NCBI GenBank assembly: GCA_002361775.1 | Contig: DETV01000051.1 | Location: 1 to 10,151, forward strand | DNA length: 10,151 nucleotides | Direction of reading: 5' to 3' | DNA from: Eubacterium sp. UBA3279 | GTDB lineage: Bacteria; Bacillota; Clostridia; Lachnospirales; Lachnospiraceae | Shown here: piece by piece, positions 7,983 through 10,151 of the stretch | How the letters are laid out: each line of letters begins with the position of its first letter | How positions within the stretch are numbered: position 1 is the first letter of the stretch | Notes under the pieces: model-generated | Told to the model about the DNA's origin: nothing | Seen by the model: the letters and a program-made list of their open reading frames with translations, nothing else | Databases searched by the model: none | Program-made: the position numbers and the translations under genes

Positions 7983-8025
7983 GACTTTGCTCGTTAAAAT
8001 CGGAATTTGAGAGGAAGAAGATTTA

Positions 8026-8595
8026 ATGGAAAGACCTATTTTAAATAAAGACTTAGATAGCCAAATATTTCGCAATTATTACTTTTCAAAAGAAGAATTG
8101 GTAAATTTTTGTAGAGAAAATGGCTTGCCTACATCTGGTGGTAAGATAGAAATAACAGATAGGATTGCATATTTTCTTGACACAGGAAAAATATTGTCTG
8201 CTTCGACTAAAAGAAAAAGAGCGACAATAGTATCTAATATTTATGAAGATACTAAAATTGAGGCAGATTTTGTTTGTTCGGAGAAGCATAGAGCTTTTTT
8301 TAGAGAACATATTGGAAGTAGTTTTTCGTTTAATGTAGCTTTTCAAAAATGGCTGAAAAGCAATACAGGAAAAACCTATAAAGAGGCAATTGTAGCTTAT
8401 TATCAAATCATTGAGGATAAGAAAAAGGGAAAAACAAAAATTGATAAACAGTTCGAGTATAACACTTATATTCGAGATTTTTTTGCAGATAATCAAGGGA
8501 AATCTTTAGAGGAAGCAATTAAGTGTTGGAAATATAAAAAGCAAATGCAAGGACATAATCGCTATGAAAGAGCTGACCTTATAGCTCTTGAATAA
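8026..8595 (+). CDS. SAP domain and DUF6434 protein
   Basis: A 189-aa protein starting at an ATG 8 nt after GAGGAAG (8011-8017). Residues 19-53 (SKEELVNFCRENGLPTSGGK and following) form a SAP-type helix-extended loop-helix, a motif usually linked to DNA binding. Residues about 143-185, with FEYNTYIRDFF, SLEEAIKCWKYKK and GHNRYERADL, match DUF6434, whose function is unknown. The middle part (about 102-128) resembles a second, diverged copy of the same unit. Small SAP-DUF6434 proteins are scattered in Firmicute genomes and mobile elements. No catalytic motif is visible. The coding sequence is clearly AT-rich (14 of 60 bases are G or C at 8041-8100), unlike the helicase gene, which points to a separate origin. 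It lies 49 bp after yjdF and could be co-transcribed with it. A DNA-binding role is inference. Confidence 0.82.
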   Translation: MERPILNKDLDSQIFRNYYFSKEELVNFCRENGLPTSGGKIEITDRIAYFLDTGKILSASTKRKRATIVSNIYEDTKIEADFVCSEKHRAFFREHIGSSFSFNVAFQKWLKSNTGKTYKEAIVAYYQIIEDKKKGKTKIDKQFEYNTYIRDFFADNQGKSLEEAIKCWKYKKQMQGHNRYERADLIALE

Positions 8596-8681
8596 CAACT
8601 TCCAGTTGGTAGAGCTGAATAATTATTATTCTTTGAGTGGAATGATTCTGTTTTTCAGCGCAGAAATTTTAAAGAAAAGTA

Positions 8682-8712
8682 TTGACCTTCACGGAACGTC
8701 ATAGAGTATATT
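8682..8712 (+). promoter_or_regulatory. MerR-type promoter and operator
   Basis: A -35 TTGACC (8682-8687) and a -10 TATATT (8707-8712) are separated by 19 bp, longer than the usual 17 and a hallmark of promoters controlled by MerR-family activators. An imperfect dyad, ACG-gaa-CGT (8691-8699) with scattered outer matches, is centred at 8695 in the spacer. This suggests the downstream MerR gene regulates itself. The Shine-Dalgarno AGGAGG follows at 8728-8733. Confidence 0.7.
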
Positions 8713-8742
8713 CAGATTATCAAAGACAGGAGGATAATGATA

Positions 8743-9585
8743 ATGATGACCGTAAAGGAAATTGCAGAAATTACAGGGATCAGTGCACGCACGCTTCATT
8801 ATTATGATGAGATTGGATTATTGAAGCCGACAGCAAAGAGTGAGGCGGGATACAGACTCTATGATGATAAAGCTTTAGAAACCTTACAGCAAATACTGTT
8901 TTTTCGTGAGTTTGATATTCCTTTAAAAGAAATAAAGTCTATTATAACATCTCCTGATTTTGATAGAAACCAAATTCTGCAGATGCAGAGAAAAATGCTT
9001 GTTGCAAAAAAAGAACGTATGGAGCGTTTAATTGCAAGTATTGATGATATTCTGAAAGGAGAGAACAAAATGGATTTTTCAGTATTTAATGAGAAGGAAA
9101 TCGAAGAAATGTTTCAGACTATGTTTGATCATATGCCTGAGAATCTAAGAAAGATTTCAATTAACGAGTTTGGAAGTGAAGAGGAATGGAAACAGCATTA
9201 TATTGAGGTTATGTCTTCAAGAGATATGCAAGAGCGATATGCAAAAGTTATCGATTGGTATGGAAGTAAAGAAGCATTTTTGTCTTTTGCTAACAATCCA
9301 ATCAGTAAGGAAACAGCAGAATGCTTTAATAAACGAATTGATACAGTTTTGAGAAAATTATTGGCAAGAAGAGATTTTCCACTGGATTCTTTTGAAATCA
9401 AAGAAGCAGTAGCAGAGTATGGATTTATTATGAAAATGCTTTATCAGATTAAAGATGAAAAACTAATTATGCTTTCTGTTGCAGAATCATATCGTGATAC
9501 GAAGGTGCGAGAAAAAAATGATGCAGATTATGGTGAAGGGGCATCAGATTTTTTTGCAAATGCAATTCAGCATTTTTATCAATAA
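8743..9585 (+). CDS. MerR-family transcriptional regulator with TipAS-like drug-binding domain
   Basis: A 280-aa protein. Residues 3-75 form the MerR winged helix-turn-helix, with ISARTLHYYDEIGLL (13-27) and AGYRLY (35-40). A long helix (about 76-106) is the usual antiparallel dimerisation coil. The C-terminal part (about 115-280), with the FNEKEIEEMF start and a mostly helical sequence, matches the TipAS antibiotic-recognition domain of TipAL and Mta type regulators, which bind bulky hydrophobic ligands and twist long-spacer promoters into an active shape. Four candidate start codons cluster here: the ATG at 8737 is only 3 nt from AGGAGG, while 8743 has a 9-nt gap and is preferred; 8746 is also possible. 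The gene lies behind a 19-bp-spacer promoter and is probably autoregulated. No efflux gene or other evident target follows; a terminator and the sortase gene come next. Ligand unknown. Confidence 0.9.
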   Translation: MMTVKEIAEITGISARTLHYYDEIGLLKPTAKSEAGYRLYDDKALETLQQILFFREFDIPLKEIKSIITSPDFDRNQILQMQRKMLVAKKERMERLIASIDDILKGENKMDFSVFNEKEIEEMFQTMFDHMPENLRKISINEFGSEEEWKQHYIEVMSSRDMQERYAKVIDWYGSKEAFLSFANNPISKETAECFNKRIDTVLRKLLARRDFPLDSFEIKEAVAEYGFIMKMLYQIKDEKLIMLSVAESYRDTKVREKNDADYGEGASDFFANAIQHFYQ

Positions 9586-9609
9586 GTCAAACATCTACTT
9601 ACTTCAAAT

Positions 9610-9640
9610 TTCTATGGTGGAAACATTTAATGACATAGAA
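9610..9640. repeat. Inverted repeat downstream of the MerR gene
   Basis: A 7-bp perfect inverted repeat TTCTATG/CATAGAA (9610-9616 with 9634-9640) is separated by 17 nt. It lies 25 bp after the MerR stop codon. There is no T-run after it. It could be a weak mRNA 3' hairpin or a protein site; no function is assigned. Confidence 0.3.
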
Positions 9641-9677
9641 CTCAAAAGTAATTAATTATGTTTTATACCCGACATTT

Positions 9678-9706
9678 TCCGGCAGTGAAATACCTGCCGG
9701 ATTTTT
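9678..9706 (+). terminator. Intrinsic terminator between the MerR gene and the sortase gene
   Basis: An 8-bp stem TCCGGCAG/CTGCCGGA (9678-9685 with 9694-9701) with an 8-nt loop is followed at once by TTTTT (9702-9706). This is the best terminator in the window. It ends only 22 nt before the sortase ATG, leaving no room for a promoter between them, so it may act as an attenuator in the sortase leader as well as closing the MerR transcript. Confidence 0.8.
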
Positions 9707-9728
9707 CATGCCCGGAAGGAGGTGCTAT

Positions 9729-10151
9729 ATGAAGAGAACAGAGAAAGTATTGTTGATTGTGTTTTTAGTTGTTTCGTTGATATGTGGGAAATTCCTTTTG
9801 GACTACTGGCAGGATTCTTATGACAACAGGCAGAATTACCGTCAGGTGGAGGAGATGGCATTCCCGGAAAAGGATACAGAGGAAGACGGGATTGGTTCAA
9901 ATGCGGATAATCCAATGACAGAGGTAGATGATTTTGATTATCAGGCATTGCTGGATGAAAATGCAGACTGCATCGGGTGGCTGAAGATTGATGATACCGA
10001 TATCAGTTATCCGGTTGTACAGGGAGAAGATAATAAGTTTTATCTACACCATGATTTTCAAAAGAATTATGCCATCTGTGGGACACTAATGTTGGACTAC
10101 CGGAATGATGTTGATGCTGGGCAGGAACATTTGATTATTTATGGTCACCAA
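9729..10151 (+). CDS. srtB: Class B sortase (3' partial)
   Basis: The 141 codons visible run off the end of the window. The ATG follows AAGGAGG (9716-9722) at a 6-nt gap. Residues 7-24 form a single hydrophobic N-terminal membrane anchor after a short positively charged start (MKRTEK). A flexible acidic linker follows (about 45-68). The sortase domain begins near residue 70, with NADCIGWLKIDDTDISYPVVQ (78-98), YLHHDF (105-110), and HLIIYGHQ at the very end, where H140 is the expected catalytic histidine. The catalytic cysteine and arginine would lie beyond the window. Class B sortases are membrane transpeptidases that attach proteins to peptidoglycan; in clostridial conjugative elements one is commonly encoded within the transfer module, presumably to anchor a surface protein used in mating. 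Assignment to class B is clear from the conserved blocks; the substrate is unknown. Confidence 0.92.
   Translation, partial: MKRTEKVLLIVFLVVSLICGKFLLDYWQDSYDNRQNYRQVEEMAFPEKDTEEDGIGSNADNPMTEVDDFDYQALLDENADCIGWLKIDDTDISYPVVQGEDNKFYLHHDFQKNYAICGTLMLDYRNDVDAGQEHLIIYGHQ

Larger units (their letters stand above)
1..10151. mobile_element. Internal part of a Tn1549-like integrative and conjugative element (ends not in window)
   Basis: The window combines a giant N6-methylase/SNF2-helicase gene with a class B sortase gene, a pairing typical of the conjugation modules of clostridial integrative and conjugative elements. Between them lies a block of accessory genes (about 6292-9660) that are not transfer functions. 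All genes run in one direction. No integrase, relaxase, coupling protein or att site is visible, so the element type is inferred from the two flanking genes. The transfer genes are moderately GC-balanced, while the accessory genes around 8026-9585 are clearly AT-richer, which suggests separate acquisition. Confidence 0.6.

Noticed and set aside
8617..8635. AT-only hairpin GAATAA/TTATTC as a terminator after the SAP gene
   Set aside because: It has a single G-C pair and only a short T stretch after it; too weak to call.

Overview
The window looks like part of an integrative and conjugative element (Tn1549-like/clostridial type) in a gut Firmicute, probably Lachnospiraceae or a related Clostridia. 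This rests on three things: a giant methylase-helicase protein of the kind carried by such elements, a class B sortase at the other end, and strong purine-rich Shine-Dalgarno sites with Firmicute-type accessory proteins between them. All genes are on the + strand. No tRNA, rRNA, CRISPR array, transposase or att site was seen. The taxonomic placement is inference from gene content.

Layout. Positions 1-6291 hold the 3' part of a very large gene (2096 codons visible, start lies upstream) encoding an N6-adenine-methylase-like domain followed by an SNF2/DEAH-type helicase, similar in architecture to DarB-like antirestriction proteins. Positions 6292-9660 look like a cargo block. It holds a DUF1835/DUF3658 protein (6438-7328), a yjdF-type riboswitch (about 7436-7526) controlling a YjdF/DUF2992 protein (7560-7976), an AT-rich SAP-DUF6434 protein (8026-8595), and a MerR-family regulator with a TipAS-like ligand domain (8743-9585) behind a MerR-type promoter with a 19-bp spacer. 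A clear intrinsic terminator (9678-9706) then precedes a class B sortase gene (9729 to the window end, 3' truncated).

How it fits together. The two flanking genes belong to the transfer machinery: DNA processing or protection at one end, cell-surface anchoring at the other. The genes between them look like a chemical-sensing and regulatory cargo. One is under a riboswitch family known to respond to azaaromatic compounds, and one encodes a TipA-like MerR regulator, a group known for binding bulky drugs. No efflux pump or modifying enzyme is present to act as the obvious output. The most interesting details are a 6-base anti-Shine-Dalgarno sequence in a riboswitch hairpin loop, the orphan MerR regulator, and a terminator placed only 22 nt ahead of the sortase start codon.
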